Source: Tahibacter harae
GTDB taxonomy: Bacteria > Pseudomonadota > Gammaproteobacteria > Xanthomonadales > Rhodanobacteraceae
DNA: 64,000 nucleotides
Reading direction: 5' to 3'
Assembly (NCBI RefSeq): GCF_024437735.1
Contig: NZ_JANFQO010000024.1
Coordinates: forward strand, 1 to 64,000
In this document: piece after piece, positions 55,387 to 62,274 of the stretch
How the letters are laid out: each line of letters opens with the position of its first letter
Numbering within the stretch: the first letter of the stretch is position 1
Made by a program: the position numbers and the translations under genes
Notes under the pieces: model-generated
What the model was told of the DNA's origin: nothing
The model's database searches: none
What the model saw: only the letters and a program-made list of their open reading frames with translations

Positions 55387-55944
55387 TCAGTGGCTGGTGG
55401 TGGTGCTGGGTTGGACATCAGGCCGGTATACAACGAACAGACAGGCTCCTTCCGCCGGCCCGGCAGCAGGATGCGGCTGGTATTTCATGCCGGCGCGCTC
55501 GGCCAGGCGCCGCGCGCGCAGGTTGGCGGGATCGGTCAGGCTGTAGAGCTGCGCCAGCGGCAGGCGGCGGAAGCCCCAGGCGATCAGGCCGCTCAGTGCT
55601 TCGCAGGCGTAGCCCTGGGCGAAGGTTTCGCGCCGCAGCATCAAGCCCAGTTCGGCGCGGCTGGCGGCGGTGTCGATGGCGCGCAGCGCGCAGACGCCTA
55701 CCGCCGCACCGCCGTCGTGCGGACGCAGGCTGAGGTAGAGGTGCGGCGGCTGCGGCCTGGCCGCGGCGGCGAGGGCGGCGCGGAAGCTGCGCTGCGCGGC
55801 GGCGGCGGGCAGGGGCGCGCCGACGTAGCGCATCAGCTCGGCGTCGGTATACAGCCCGCAGTACAGCGCCTCGTCGGCATCGGCCAGCGGCCGCACGCGC
55901 AGGCGCGGCGTCTCGAAGCCGGCGGCGGCGGCGGACGGGTTCAT
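55387..55944 (-). CDS. GNAT family N-acetyltransferase in the borosin-like operon
   Basis: A 185-residue RimJ/RimL-like acetyltransferase. T-P-R-L-R-V-R-P-L-A opens the fold. The acetyl-CoA loop region follows (L-M-L-R-R-E-T-F-A-Q-G-Y-A-C-E-A-L-S-G-L), and then T-D-P-A-N-L-R-A-R-R-L-A-E-R-A-G-M-K-Y, with the Asn and Arg pattern of this subfamily. Its ATG overlaps the methyltransferase stop (ATGA), and the precursor gene starts 10 bases after its own stop. Acetylation of the precursor (side chain or newly exposed N-terminus) is possible; a small-molecule acceptor is the alternative. Confidence 0.85.
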   Translation of the reverse strand: MNPSAAAAGFETPRLRVRPLADADEALYCGLYTDAELMRYVGAPLPAAAAQRSFRAALAAAARPQPPHLYLSLRPHDGGAAVGVCALRAIDTAASRAELGLMLRRETFAQGYACEALSGLIAWGFRRLPLAQLYSLTDPANLRARRLAERAGMKYQPHPAAGPAEGACLFVVYRPDVQPSTTTSH

Positions 55945-56738
55945 GCGTAGCCCACGGCCTGGTCCAGGCGGCGCAGGCGTTCGCGGATCTCGTGATTGAC
56001 TTCAAGCGCGCGCGCCGGCGGCAGCACCACGGTCGCGTGCAGGTCGATGTCGGCATCGACCAGGCCGGCCAGGGTCGTGTGCTCGATGCGCGGCGGGTGG
56101 ATGGGCAGGGTGGCGACCTTGTAGATGATCGCCGGATGCGCCGCCGGATAGTCCTGCGCCAGCACATCGACCAGCACCTGGCGATACTCGGCCGGCGTGG
56201 AGAAACGCGCCAGCGACAGGTCGCCGGCAATGCCGACCTGCCACAGCACCAGATAGGCCGAAGTGTCGAGGCGGCGGCGGTAGAACATCAGCTGGCTGGC
56301 CTCGAAATGCTGGCAGCCGACCCGGCCCGGGTCTATGCCCAGGTCGGCGTAGAGGCAGTCCTCGGCCGAGATGCCCGGTTCCATGTGCGCCGCGTAGCCT
56401 TCGGCACGGGCGCGCTCGATGGCGCGGTGCGGCGGCAGGGCGAATACGCCGGGGTGGCCGTAGAACGCGCCGACCACGCGGCGGCCCTCGCGCACCGGCG
56501 CGAGCATGGTTTCGACCATGGCCTCGTAGGTGTGCAGGCGCGACTGCCCTTCGCGGTAATGCGGCTGCAGACTGCGCACATCGGCGTGCAGGCGCTGCAG
56601 CCACAGCTCGACGATGCCGTCGGAGACGCCGGCGAACACCACGTCGGCCTGTTCGATATGACTGCGTGCGAGCGGACTCAGGTGCGAGCCCAGGGTCATG
56701 CCCAGGCCCACGCAAACCAGACTGCCCTTGTGCGCCAT
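55941..56738 (-). CDS. SonM/OphMA-like borosin backbone N-methyltransferase (TP-methylase fold)
   Basis: A 265-residue SAM methyltransferase of the tetrapyrrole-methylase fold. It reads almost throughout like SonM: G-S-L-V-C-V-G-L-G-M at the start, then S-H-I-E-Q-A-D-V-V-F, Y-G-H-P-G-V-F-A-L at 93-101, M-E-P-G-I-S-A-E-D-C-L-Y-A-D-L-G-I-D-P-G, and F-E-A-S-Q-L-M-F-Y. The residues that matter for backbone methylation in OphMA/SonM have counterparts: Y61, R67 and Y71 in H-Y-R-E-G-Q-S-R-L-H-T-Y, and Y93. Ordinary cobalamin/siroheme methylases lack this set. Such enzymes methylate amide nitrogens of a separate precursor; its neighbour at 55104 fits. GGAGGGG lies five bases before the ATG at 56738. 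Confidence 0.88.
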   Translation of the reverse strand: MAHKGSLVCVGLGMTLGSHLSPLARSHIEQADVVFAGVSDGIVELWLQRLHADVRSLQPHYREGQSRLHTYEAMVETMLAPVREGRRVVGAFYGHPGVFALPPHRAIERARAEGYAAHMEPGISAEDCLYADLGIDPGRVGCQHFEASQLMFYRRRLDTSAYLVLWQVGIAGDLSLARFSTPAEYRQVLVDVLAQDYPAAHPAIIYKVATLPIHPPRIEHTTLAGLVDADIDLHATVVLPPARALEVNHEIRERLRRLDQAVGYA

Positions 56739-56869
56739 CAGCCCCTCCGCCTCACGCGCGCCGTGCACGGCGCGGGTTGCCGTGCACTTCTGGTACGAAT
56801 TGTGAGATCGGAACTTATGCGCAATCGCAGCGGCGCGGCAAGTACGGCGTTGCCGTCTGCCGCGCCGGG

Positions 56870-56947
56870 GAAAACGGGGTCAGGTTCACCTGCCGGATTG
56901 CAGGGCAGTTCTTATCCCTTCGGGGAAGTGAACCTGACCCCGTTTTC
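56870..56947. repeat. 78-bp inverted-repeat element B
   Basis: Arms of 20 bases (GAAAACGGGGTCAGGTTCAC at 56870-56889, its exact reverse complement at 56928-56947) enclose 38 bases. The element overlaps the end of the nitronate monooxygenase gene and supplies its last 11 codons and stop. It matches element C in length and arms, which suggests a small non-autonomous mobile element (inference). Confidence 0.85.
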
Positions 56948-58048
56948 GAGTCGCTGCACGGCGGCGGCGGTCTCGCGCATCAGCCGCGCGATGTAGTCGG
57001 CGGCGGCGGGAAAGGTCGCTTCGGGTGCATCCGGCGTGGCCAGCAGCGGTGCGGACTGGCCGCACCACAGCGACATAAGATCGGCGCGGCCCTGCGCGGT
57101 CGCGGCCGGGCGCAGCCGTGCGGTAAGCCAGTTCTGCTGCGGATACGGCGCCACCGGCTGCGCCGCCAGCTCGCGCATGAAGCGGTTGCGGATGCCGCGC
57201 GCGAGGCGGCCGCTGAATGCGCGGGTGAGGCCGGTGTCGCGCGCCTGCGGCCCCAGCAGTGCGCGCCGGTGCAGATCGCTGGTGCCGGATTCGCGGCAGG
57301 CGAGAAAGCCGGTGCCGATCTGCGCGGCCTGGGCGCCCAGCGCCAGCACGGCGGCGATGCCGCGGCCGTCGGCGATACCGCCGGCGGCGACCACCGGCAC
57401 GCGCACCGCGTCGGCCACCTGCGGCACCAGGGCCAGGGTGCCGGTCAGCGATTCTTCCGCGGGACGCAGGAAGGACACGCGGTGGCCGCCAGCCTCGAAG
57501 CCGCTGGCGACGACGCCGTCCACGCCGGCCTGTTCCAGCGCGACGGCTTCGTCCGGCGTGGTCGCTGCGCCCAGGGTGAAGATGCCGAGGTCGCGGCAGC
57601 GCGCGAGGATGTCGGCCGAGGGAATGCCGTAGACAAAGCTGAACACCGCCGGCCTTGCCGCGAGCACGGCCTCGACCTGTTCCGCGTACGCCGGCGAGTA
57701 GCGTGCCGGCCGCTGCGGCGGCGCCACGCCGAGTTCGTCGAAATACGGCTGCAGCGGCGCCAGCCAGGCGGCGAACTGGGCGTCGTCAGCGCTGGCGGCG
57801 TCGCTGCCCTCGAACGGGATCCACAGGTTCAGCGCAAACGGGCGCGCGGTGCGCTGGCGGATCGCGGCGGCGGTTGCGGCAATGCCGGCGGCGTCCAGGT
57901 GATGCACGCCGAAGGAACCCAGGCCGCCGGCCTCGCTGACCGCGGCAGCCAGCTCCGCCGCCGATAGCCCGCCGCCGAACGGGCCCTGGACCAGCGGCAG
58001 GGACAGGTCCAGCCGGCGCATCAGTTCGGTCTGCTTCCACGTGTTCAT
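56912..58048 (-). CDS. Nitronate monooxygenase (2-nitropropane dioxygenase family)
   Basis: A 378-residue FMN enzyme that oxidises nitronates. The TIM-barrel flavin motifs are present: P-L-V-Q-G-P-F-G-G-G near the start, G-V-D-G-V-V-A-S-G-F-E-A-G-G-H-R (about residues 185-200), and V-P-V-V-A-A-G-G-I-A-D-G-R-G-I. The His in G-G-H-R and the G-T-G-F-L-A stretch are typical. Residues 368-378 are encoded by element B and so probably replace the original C-terminus. The ATG at 58048 is chosen; a start at 58093 would use codons from element C. It is divergent from the LysR regulator. The start has GGAGTCGCC before it. Confidence 0.88.
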   Translation of the reverse strand: MNTWKQTELMRRLDLSLPLVQGPFGGGLSAAELAAAVSEAGGLGSFGVHHLDAAGIAATAAAIRQRTARPFALNLWIPFEGSDAASADDAQFAAWLAPLQPYFDELGVAPPQRPARYSPAYAEQVEAVLAARPAVFSFVYGIPSADILARCRDLGIFTLGAATTPDEAVALEQAGVDGVVASGFEAGGHRVSFLRPAEESLTGTLALVPQVADAVRVPVVAAGGIADGRGIAAVLALGAQAAQIGTGFLACRESGTSDLHRRALLGPQARDTGLTRAFSGRLARGIRNRFMRELAAQPVAPYPQQNWLTARLRPAATAQGRADLMSLWCGQSAPLLATPDAPEATFPAAADYIARLMRETAAAVQRLENGVRFTSPKG

Positions 58049-58073
58049 GGCGACTCCGGATTTCAGGGAAGGA

Positions 58074-58151
58074 GAAAACGGGGTCAGGTTCACTTACCTG
58101 AGCAGGCAAAGCGCTGTCGTGCCGCTGGTCAGTAAACCTGACCCCGTTTTC
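58074..58151. repeat. 78-bp inverted-repeat element C
   Basis: Arms 58074-58093 and 58132-58151 match with one mismatch (GTGAAC versus GTAAAC). The arms are the same as those of element B, and the total length, 78 bases, is identical, while the 38-base centre differs. It sits between the nitronate monooxygenase and lysR genes, 25 bases upstream of the former, where the promoter should be. Confidence 0.85.
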
Positions 58152-58222
58152 ACCACGGTAATTGCGTGTACGCCGCGCAGTAATCCCGCATCATTCAATT
58201 CATTCATTACCTGATGTAAGCA

Positions 58223-59140
58223 ATGAGCCGACAGTTCGACGACCTCATGCTCGGCAGCATCGAGCTGTTCTGCCTCACCGCCGAGCACGCCAGCTTCACC
58301 GCCGCGGCCGCCGCCGCCGGGCTGACGCCGGCCGCGGTCAGCCGTGCCGTGACCCGGCTGGAACAGCGCCTGGGCGTGCGCCTGTTCTTCCGCACCACGC
58401 GCCAGGTGCGCCTGACCGACGATGGCCGCGCGTACTACCAGCAGTGCCGCCAGGCGCTGAACCAGCTGGCCGAGGCCGAGCGCGAACTCAGCGGCCAGCA
58501 GCAGCGTCCGGCCGGCACCTTGCGCATCAGCCTGCCCACGCCGCTGGGGCATTGCCGCATCCTGCCGCTGCTGCCGGAATTCCGCCGCCGCCATCCGGAG
58601 GTATCGCTGGACGTGCAGCTCAGCGACCGCAACGTCGATCTGCTGGCCGAGGGCTACGACCTGGCCGTGCGCGGCCGCGCCCAGCCCGATTCCAGCCTGG
58701 TCGCGCGCAAGCTCTGCGATGCGGAACTGGTGGTGGTGGCCACGCCGGACTATCTGGCGCGCCACGGCACGCCGCGCACGCCGGCCGACCTGGCCGCGCA
58801 CGACTGCCTGCAATTCCTGCTGCCGCGCAACGGCCAGCCTGTGCCCTGGCTGTTCCGCCAGGACGGCCGCGAGCTGGAGCTGCCGACCAGCGGCGCCATC
58901 CATACCCGCGAACACCTGCTCTGCGCCGTCACCCTGGCGCGCCACGGCGCCGGCGTGCTGCAGACCTACCGCTTCATCGTCGAGGACGACCTGGCCAGCG
59001 GCCGCCTGGTGGAGTTGCTGCAGCCCTACGGTGGCCGTTCCCGGCCGTTCTCGCTGCTGTATCCCGGCGCGCGGCATATGCCGCTGCGCCTGCGCGTGTT
59101 CATCGACTACCTGCTGCGTGCGTTCGGCCAGGCGGTATAG
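58223..59140 (+). CDS. LysR family transcriptional regulator
   Basis: A 305-residue regulator with the N-terminal winged helix-turn-helix (F-T-A-A-A-A-A-A-G-L-T-P-A-A-V-S-R-A-V-T-R-L-E, about residues 25-47) and a C-terminal two-lobed ligand domain (L-A-V-R-G-R-A-Q-P-D-S-S-L, about 150-165). It is divergent from the nitronate monooxygenase gene, the usual place for a regulator of that gene. An alternative start at 58247 is possible. Confidence 0.92.
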   Translation: MSRQFDDLMLGSIELFCLTAEHASFTAAAAAAGLTPAAVSRAVTRLEQRLGVRLFFRTTRQVRLTDDGRAYYQQCRQALNQLAEAERELSGQQQRPAGTLRISLPTPLGHCRILPLLPEFRRRHPEVSLDVQLSDRNVDLLAEGYDLAVRGRAQPDSSLVARKLCDAELVVVATPDYLARHGTPRTPADLAAHDCLQFLLPRNGQPVPWLFRQDGRELELPTSGAIHTREHLLCAVTLARHGAGVLQTYRFIVEDDLASGRLVELLQPYGGRSRPFSLLYPGARHMPLRLRVFIDYLLRAFGQAV

Positions 59141-59211
59141 CGGGCGGCGGGCCGGAACGCTTCCACCCAGCCGCTCGCCCCGGCGGCTTCCACATGCCGA
59201 ATCCCGGCTTG

Positions 59212-60591
59212 TTACCAGCCATCGGCAAACAGATAGTCCGGCCGCATGCGCGCGACCAGATAATCCTCGCTGTTCGCCTCCGCGCCGCAATCCGGCGTCA
59301 CGCCGCCGACCAGCACCGGCATGCCCAGCCACAGGGTCAGGCGCGAGACGCGGTGTTCCGGCGGCGTTCCGGCGCACGGCGGCGTGGCGGGACGGAAGGC
59401 GATGACGCTGGACTCCGTCGCGCCGAAACCGTTTTCGGTGTAGATCGCGCCGTCGCGCCGTACGTGCGCCATGCCCAGGTAGATGCCGGAATGCTGCATG
59501 TGGCTGTAGGGCCTTATCTGGCCGCTGAGCAGTACGCGGCGTCCCGGCAGCACGGTAATCAGCTGGCGTCCCGGAGCGAGGTCGATCGTCACCGGCTGGC
59601 CGTCCAGCGTGACCGGCTCCAGCTCGTCGACCGAAGCCGAGTCTTCGTCGAAGACGAACAGCAGCACCCGGTCGGCACTGTTGCCGCGGACGTTGTAGCG
59701 GATGGCGCCGGCCAGTGCGACAGTCCGCGCATCGAGCGCGCGACCGGCGCCGACCACCGCACTGTTGGAAAACGGCAGCGGCCGTTCGAGTATATCTTCC
59801 TGCTCCAGCGTGGTGCGGCTGAGCGTCAGCCGGTAGGCGCCGCCGTTGCGGCCGTTCTGGCCGAACACCCAGAGGCGGCCGTCCGGCGCCTCGACCGTGG
59901 TGGTGGCGTTGTCGCTGATGTCGGTGGTGAAGACGCGCGCGCGCTTCAGGCTGCCGTTGGCGGCCAGCAGCACGATGAAGCCGCGGTACTCGCTGGAATC
60001 CTGCAGCTGGGCCTGCCCGGTGACGGCGATATCGCCGTTGGGCAGGGCGTTCACGCCCAGCGGCATTTCCTGCCGGCCGAGTGCGGTGACCACCTGCGCA
60101 TCCAGGTCGAGGTTGACGATGCCGCCGCTGCCGAACTGCGGATCGAGCTGGCCGGTGTGCTTGAGCACGCGCAGGATCTGCAGGTTCTGCTCCTCGCCGG
60201 CGGCAGTGCTGGCCCGCGCCATCACCATGTGGCCGTCCGGCTGGCACAGGCCGGGCACAAAATCGTTCGGGCTGCCCGGCAAGGTCACGCTGACGCGGCC
60301 CTGGGCGCCGTAGGTCTCGTCATAGTCGCCGTCGGGCTTCAGGCGCAGGGTGACCAGGCGGTTCTCGCCGGAGGCGATGCCGGTGACGGTGAAACTGCCG
60401 TCGGCGGCGGCGCAGCCGACCGAGGCCTGGTCGTTGCTGCCGCCGTTGACGGCCTGGAAGGCGTAGTTGCGCATGCCGCCGTCGCCAAAGGCGGGATCGA
60501 GCGGGCCGACATGGGCGCCGGCGCTGCCGCCCAGCGCGGCGGCGGTCAGGCCCAGCGACAGGGCAATCGAGGACAAGGTGAACGGTTTCAT
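59212..60591 (-). CDS. Secreted delta-60 repeat protein (first paralogue)
   Basis: A 459-residue exported protein with signal peptide (A-L-S-L-G-L-T-A-A-A-L-G-G-S-A-G-A). Repeats of about 60 residues open with L-D-P-A-F-G-D-G-G or L-D-P-Q-F-G-S-G-G, the delta-60 pattern, which probably folds as a beta-propeller. The protein ends D-Y-L-V-A-R-M-R-P-D-Y-L-F-A-D-G-W, a short tail shared with its neighbour and like the F-x-D-G-F tails of other xanthomonad secreted proteins. Its role is unknown. It converges on lysR, 71 bases apart. Confidence 0.85.
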   Translation of the reverse strand: MKPFTLSSIALSLGLTAAALGGSAGAHVGPLDPAFGDGGMRNYAFQAVNGGSNDQASVGCAAADGSFTVTGIASGENRLVTLRLKPDGDYDETYGAQGRVSVTLPGSPNDFVPGLCQPDGHMVMARASTAAGEEQNLQILRVLKHTGQLDPQFGSGGIVNLDLDAQVVTALGRQEMPLGVNALPNGDIAVTGQAQLQDSSEYRGFIVLLAANGSLKRARVFTTDISDNATTTVEAPDGRLWVFGQNGRNGGAYRLTLSRTTLEQEDILERPLPFSNSAVVGAGRALDARTVALAGAIRYNVRGNSADRVLLFVFDEDSASVDELEPVTLDGQPVTIDLAPGRQLITVLPGRRVLLSGQIRPYSHMQHSGIYLGMAHVRRDGAIYTENGFGATESSVIAFRPATPPCAGTPPEHRVSRLTLWLGMPVLVGGVTPDCGAEANSEDYLVARMRPDYLFADGW

Positions 60592-60731
60592 GGTGGCTTC
60601 TCGCGTTGACGCCCGACGGCGCAGGGCGCAGTACGCGGCGGGACGGTGTTTTCTCCGCGCTGCAGCGGCGCGGTGGGGCGGCGTTCAGGCAGGCGGTGCC
60701 GCGCGTACTTATGGAAATGGGTATTTGTGCC

Positions 60732-60809
60732 TAAACGGAGATCAGGTCCACGTACGCGGACTGCGCGGCAATTTCTATTTTTCAGGTAAGTGAACCTGAC
60801 CCGTTTTCC
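60732..60809. repeat. Degenerate inverted-repeat element D
   Basis: The right arm GTGAACCTGACCCGTTTTCC (60790-60809) matches the arms of elements B and C. The left arm (about 60732-60751, AAACGGAGATCAGGTCCAC) has decayed by several bases. The span, about 78 bases, equals that of B and C. It lies in the 235-base gap between the two delta-60 genes, about 140 bases upstream of the first paralogue and just past the stop of the second. Confidence 0.6.
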
Positions 60810-60826
60810 GTTTTCCGTTTTTCGGC

Positions 60827-62164
60827 TCAGTCCATGCCGTCGCCGAACAGGTAGTCCGGGCGCAGGCGACCGATCAGATAATCCAGCGCATCCGTGCCGC
60901 CTTGGCAGTTCTGCAGCACGCCGCCGGCCAGCACTGGCAGGCCGTCCCACAGGGTGAGGCGCAGGAAGCTGTGCAGCGGCACCACGGTGGCGCAGGCCGG
61001 ATCGGGTGCGCGGAAGGAGACGAGCTGGGTGCCGCCGTCGCCGAACTGCGTTTCCAGGCGGTCGCCATCCGTGTCGTAGCCGATGCGCGCGGTGGCGAAA
61101 TGGATGGCCGAGCGGCTGTTGCTGCCGCTCGTCGAGGCCAGGCTGGAAAGCAGCACGCGGCGGCCGGGCAACACGGTCAGCCCCAGATCGCCGCTGGCCA
61201 GGTAGCCGGCCGGCGGTCCCGGCAGCGGCAGCGCGGTGATGCTGTTGGCGCGGAACACGATCACCTGAGGCGCCGCGCCGGGATTCTGCGACACCGTCGC
61301 TGCGGGCATGACGACGGTATCCGCGTCGACCGGCCGCGCCGGACCCAGCGCGTACACGTAGCCGGGCGGCGCCGCGTATTCCAGCACGCCTTCCCAGGCC
61401 AGCGAGTCACGGTTGAGCGTAGCGCGGTACACGCCGCTGATGCGGCCGTTGCGTCCGAATGCCCAGAGCCGTCCGTCCGGCGCCTGCACTGCGGCATAGA
61501 CGTTGGCGGAGCGCAGGTTGGCCAGGGCTTGCACGGTGCGCACGCTGCCGTCGGCGCGCAGCAGGGCGATGAATCCGCGCGAGCTGCCGTCGGCCAGCTG
61601 GGCATCGCCGCCGATGGCAAGATCGCCGTTGGGCAGGGCGTTCACGCTCAGCGGCGTTTCGCGTTGGCCCAGGCCTGGTATCCAGCTGTCCAGGTCGATG
61701 TCGGCCGCGCCGTTGCTGCCGAAGGATGGATCCGGCTGGCCGCTCTGCTTGAGTACGCGCACGATCTGCAGGGCCTGCTCGCCGTCCTGGCCGGTGAGCG
61801 TGCGTACCAGGACCAGGTTCCCGTCGGGCTGGCACAGGCCGGGAATGTAGCCGCTGAAAGTGCCTGGCAGGTCGAAGCTCGCTTTGCCGTCCACGCCAAA
61901 GGCGGGATCGTAGCCGCCGTTGGCGTGCAGCCGGATGGTGACCACGCGCCGGCTATTCGAGGCGATGCCGGCCGCGGTCAGGGTGCCGTTGGCGCTGGCG
62001 CAGGCCACTACGCCCTGGTCATTGTTGCCGCCGCTGACCGGCTGGAAGCCATAGTGGCGCAGACCGCCGTCGCCGAAGGCCGGGTCCAGTGCGTTGGCGG
62101 CCTGGGCCGCGCCGGTCGTCGCGCAGAAACTCAGACAGAGCAGGAAAAGACGAGGCAGGATCAT
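60827..62164 (-). CDS. Secreted delta-60 repeat protein (second paralogue)
   Basis: A 445-residue exported protein closely related to the one at 59212: signal peptide, L-D-P-A-F-G-D-G-G near the N-terminus, L-C-Q-P-D-G blade motif at the same place, and the end R-P-D-Y-L-F-G-D-G-M-D. The pair is a tandem duplication with divergence. Its product should reach the periplasm or cell surface. Function unknown. It is downstream of, and in line with, the kinase gene at 62275. Confidence 0.85.
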   Translation of the reverse strand: MILPRLFLLCLSFCATTGAAQAANALDPAFGDGGLRHYGFQPVSGGNNDQGVVACASANGTLTAAGIASNSRRVVTIRLHANGGYDPAFGVDGKASFDLPGTFSGYIPGLCQPDGNLVLVRTLTGQDGEQALQIVRVLKQSGQPDPSFGSNGAADIDLDSWIPGLGQRETPLSVNALPNGDLAIGGDAQLADGSSRGFIALLRADGSVRTVQALANLRSANVYAAVQAPDGRLWAFGRNGRISGVYRATLNRDSLAWEGVLEYAAPPGYVYALGPARPVDADTVVMPAATVSQNPGAAPQVIVFRANSITALPLPGPPAGYLASGDLGLTVLPGRRVLLSSLASTSGSNSRSAIHFATARIGYDTDGDRLETQFGDGGTQLVSFRAPDPACATVVPLHSFLRLTLWDGLPVLAGGVLQNCQGGTDALDYLIGRLRPDYLFGDGMD

Positions 62165-62274
62165 GGCAGTGCCGCTTGACGCGCCGGAGTGCGCGTCTTG
62201 CAGTACGCAGCGGTGGGCCGCTTTCTCCGCCGCTGGCGGTCAGCGGCGGTGTCTGAAAGCCCGCTGTGCCGGCT

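Noticed and set aside
55941-56738. A siroheme or cobalamin C-methyltransferase
   Set aside because: The fold is the same, but the whole-length pattern and the Y61/R67/Y71/Y93 set match borosin methyltransferases, and no tetrapyrrole gene is nearby.
56912-58048. The nitronate monooxygenase as a member of the borosin-like operon
   Set aside because: It is on the same strand, but a 78-base repeat element and a gap of about 170 bases separate it from the methyltransferase gene, and its regulator lies on its other side.
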